Assembly: GCA_015486775.1 (NCBI GenBank)
Contig: WFRA01000284.1
Location: 1 to 7,030 of the forward strand
Direction: 5' to 3'
DNA length: 7,030 bases
Origin: Kiritimatiellales bacterium
GTDB lineage: Bacteria > Verrucomicrobiota > Kiritimatiellia > Kiritimatiellales > Pontiellaceae
Of this stretch, positions 5,410-7,030 are shown piece by piece. The notes beneath the pieces are model-generated. The model saw only the letters and a list, made by a program, of their open reading frames with translations, was not told where the DNA came from and did not search any database. Numbering within the stretch: position 1 is the stretch's first letter; every line of letters starts with the position of its first letter. The position numbers were made by a program, and so were the translations under genes.

Positions 5410-6709
5410 TTGGGGGCAAGGTGGCGAGATCGATCAAAAAAAGCTGCGCGGGCTTCCCTTCCCCCGCCCGGCTTTCAAAGACAAGGGTATTGCCATGCGA
5501 CCACTTCACATTCGAAGGGCGGTACTGCCCTTTGGAGGTCAGGCGACTTGAAAACAAATCGTTCAGCCGGGTGGTGAAAACCGATCCGTCGTGAATATAG
5601 GCTATCACCTTCCCGGCGGAATCCACGGCGACGGTGCTCACAACATCCGAATCAAAGAAGGTAATTTGCCGAAGCGAACCCCCAAGGGTTGGAACGGAGT
5701 AGACCTGATTCACTCCATTGGTGTCACGGGCCAAAAAGAAGATGCGGGCACCATTTGGCGAGCTACTTAGCCAGAAGCGCGGCTTGCGGGAGAGCTTCGG
5801 CGAACCCGGTTGCTGGAAATCGGTCAGCCTGCGTATCGTTGCGCCTTTTGGTGGAAAAGGAAAGTGACTTTGGGTTCCGGCAAGCGGACGATCCGTCCCC
5901 TGCGCCTCCAGGGTTTCGGGCACATCGACCAGAAACAGATCGGTCACCAAGGTTCCGTCGGCGGACAGGTGGTCGCCCTTGAAAGCGACGGCACGTCGGC
6001 TACCCGGAAATTCCACCCAGCAGTCTTCATACGCCCGCGAGAGTTCTCCGGAGCCGGGTTTCGGGTTTCTAGTCACTGGAACGAGCAATACGCTAAACCA
6101 TTCGCCATCGTGGTTTTCGATGTTTTCATCCACGGCCACTTTTTTCCAATGTCTGGAAACACCGATGGTACGCAAATCCGGGGAGACGAGCATGTCGTTG
6201 TAGGTAAAGGCGATCCAGTTTCCATCACGGCTGAACTGGTGGCAGTGGGTACCGCCCCGCAAGGCACCTTCGGTGAACGGCGGAGTGACATCCCGCGCAT
6301 CGAGAAAGACCGGTTTGTTCGGTTCCGAGTCTTCAACCATGACCGCGCTGCGCCGCCAAAACTCATACTTGCGCTCCGCCGTCGCGTTGCGCGGGCCGTG
6401 GATGAAAACCACGCGGTTGCGGGTTTGGCAATAGCTCGCCGTGCCGCAACCTGGACCGAACGGGGTTTGGTTTTTGATGCGGTAGAGCGTTTTTGTTTCG
6501 CCGGTGCAGACATTGACTTTTTCAACCACTTCGTTGAGATGGTTCGGTCCGCAGGTATAGACCACCCATTGGTCGTTCGGAGACCAGACATTGTAGACAC
6601 CGAGTAGATGGTCGCGGTTGTCAAAAGTGATCTGCCGCACCTCTGCCCGGACACTGCCGCCGAAAAGCACTAGCCCCGCCGCTAAACTGATTTGTTTGAA
6701 AATAACCAT
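5405..6709 (-). CDS. Exported DUF3748 (YidR-like) beta-propeller protein
   Basis: A complete 434-residue protein. The ATG at 6709 has AAGG seven bases upstream and starts a signal peptide, MVIFKQISLAAGLVLFGGSVRA, cut before EVRQ. The mature part opens RQITFDNRDHLLGVYNVWSP and continues with VVEKVNVCTGET, FIHGP (102-106), RGGTHCHQFSRDGNWIAFTYND (151-172), SRAYEDCWVEF (224-234) and TolB-like blades around 311-351. From memory these blocks match E. coli YidR/DUF3748 in order, and the overall length is similar. The fold is a TolB/WD40-like propeller; the biochemical role of the family is not established. Here it is exported, presumably to the periplasm. It follows the symporter gene by 17 nt, suggesting one operon. 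The Ser434 codon and TAG stop are formed by the edge of the adjacent inverted-repeat element, but the natural C-terminus seems essentially intact. Confidence 0.88.
   Translation of the reverse strand: MVIFKQISLAAGLVLFGGSVRAEVRQITFDNRDHLLGVYNVWSPNDQWVVYTCGPNHLNEVVEKVNVCTGETKTLYRIKNQTPFGPGCGTASYCQTRNRVVFIHGPRNATAERKYEFWRRSAVMVEDSEPNKPVFLDARDVTPPFTEGALRGGTHCHQFSRDGNWIAFTYNDMLVSPDLRTIGVSRHWKKVAVDENIENHDGEWFSVLLVPVTRNPKPGSGELSRAYEDCWVEFPGSRRAVAFKGDHLSADGTLVTDLFLVDVPETLEAQGTDRPLAGTQSHFPFPPKGATIRRLTDFQQPGSPKLSRKPRFWLSSSPNGARIFFLARDTNGVNQVYSVPTLGGSLRQITFFDSDVVSTVAVDSAGKVIAYIHDGSVFTTRLNDLFSSRLTSKGQYRPSNVKWSHGNTLVFESRAGEGKPAQLFLIDLATLPPS
6143..6159. repeat. Palindrome TTTCCA-ATGTC-TGGAAA in the DUF3748 gene
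   Basis: Six-base arms flank a 5-nt centre. It is the same word as the sites at 3685 and 4252 apart from one base in the arm (C for T) and one extra outer pair. It encodes part of SRHWKK in a different reading context, so it cannot be explained by the FPNIGT protein repeat. Confidence 0.4.
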
Positions 6710-6726
6710 AATAATACCTTGTTAAA

Positions 6727-7030
6727 CTAGACCAATGGCTTCTTGTCCTGATCCCAGACGGTGAGGTTGGTGAAGTCGGTCCGCTGCGTGCGCCAGATAA
6801 ATTTTGCCGCTAGCACGCCCACCAGGATGGTGATGGTATTTCCGACGATGGCGGTGTAGTAGAGATCGAAGGGGATGCAGAGCGATTCGGGTAGCATGTG
6901 CTTGTCCGAGAGCAGGGCGTAGCCGGAAAAGAGCATGTTGCAGACAATGCCCGCCCAGATGGCGCGGGAGTCGGCCAAGCGGGTGAGCATGCCGATGAGG
7001 AAGATGCCTGCCAGCCCGCTGATGGTTAGC
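6727..7030 (-). CDS. Sodium:solute symporter (SSS family), C-terminal 100 residues
   Basis: The frame is open to the window edge (7029 is the first base of a complete codon), so the N-terminal majority of this usually 450-600 residue protein is missing. The visible part contains GLAGIFLIGMLTRLADSRA, the late loop and helix pattern of SSS transporters. Helices follow at AIWAGIVCNMLFSGYALLS and YYTAIVGNTITILVGVLAAKF, then a cytoplasmic tail ending NLTVWDQDKKPLV. Family members use the sodium gradient to import sugars, amino acids, sialic acid or other organic solutes; the substrate cannot be told from this fragment. The TAG stop at 6727 is 17 nt before the DUF3748 start, consistent with co-transcription. 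Confidence 0.88.
   Translation of the reverse strand, partial: LTISGLAGIFLIGMLTRLADSRAIWAGIVCNMLFSGYALLSDKHMLPESLCIPFDLYYTAIVGNTITILVGVLAAKFIWRTQRTDFTNLTVWDQDKKPLV

Overview
The window is GC-rich. Every gene I can support lies on the minus strand, so transcription runs from high to low coordinates. The gene mix points to a PVC-type bacterium, most likely Kiritimatiellota/Verrucomicrobiota (Pontiella-like): a secreted FG-GAP/VCBS propeller protein, a sodium:solute symporter beside a DUF3748 (YidR-like) exported propeller, and a giant Gly-rich beta-helix surface protein. The taxon is inferred from gene types, not proven.

Layout in transcription order. (a) 7030-6727: C-terminal end of an SSS-family sodium:solute symporter, followed 17 nt later by (b) 6709-5405: a complete exported DUF3748/YidR-like propeller, probably in the same operon. 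(c) 5404-5030: a 375-bp gap full of inverted repeats. It includes a 131-bp MITE-like element (5279-5409) whose terminal repeat contains the DUF3748 stop codon, two smaller palindromes, mutually exclusive CCAAAG/CTTTGG hairpins and a 12-bp stem just upstream of the next ribosome binding site. (d) 5029-1999: three overlapping genes. A secreted nine-motif FG-GAP/VCBS protein overlaps a half-length chromate transporter gene by 4 nt (ATGA). That gene overlaps the second half-length gene by 1 nt (TGATG). A terminator-like palindrome sits inside the first chrA gene. (e) 1998-1318: about 680 bp with no convincing gene, containing two oppositely oriented arrays of an 8-bp-period TGGATNNN repeat. (f) 1317-1: signal peptide and first 439 residues of a very large repetitive beta-helix protein that runs off the window.

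How the parts fit. The two ChrA halves would form one membrane transporter of the chromate ion transporter superfamily. The co-translated FG-GAP protein would sit outside the inner membrane as a possible accessory or an unrelated passenger. The SSS symporter and DUF3748 protein look like an uptake pair of unknown substrate. The strongest candidates for undescribed biology are the non-coding structures: the MITE-like element, the octamer arrays, the intragenic terminator-like palindrome, and a recurring TCCAAnnnTTGGA palindrome. The VCBS-chrA translational coupling is a further candidate.
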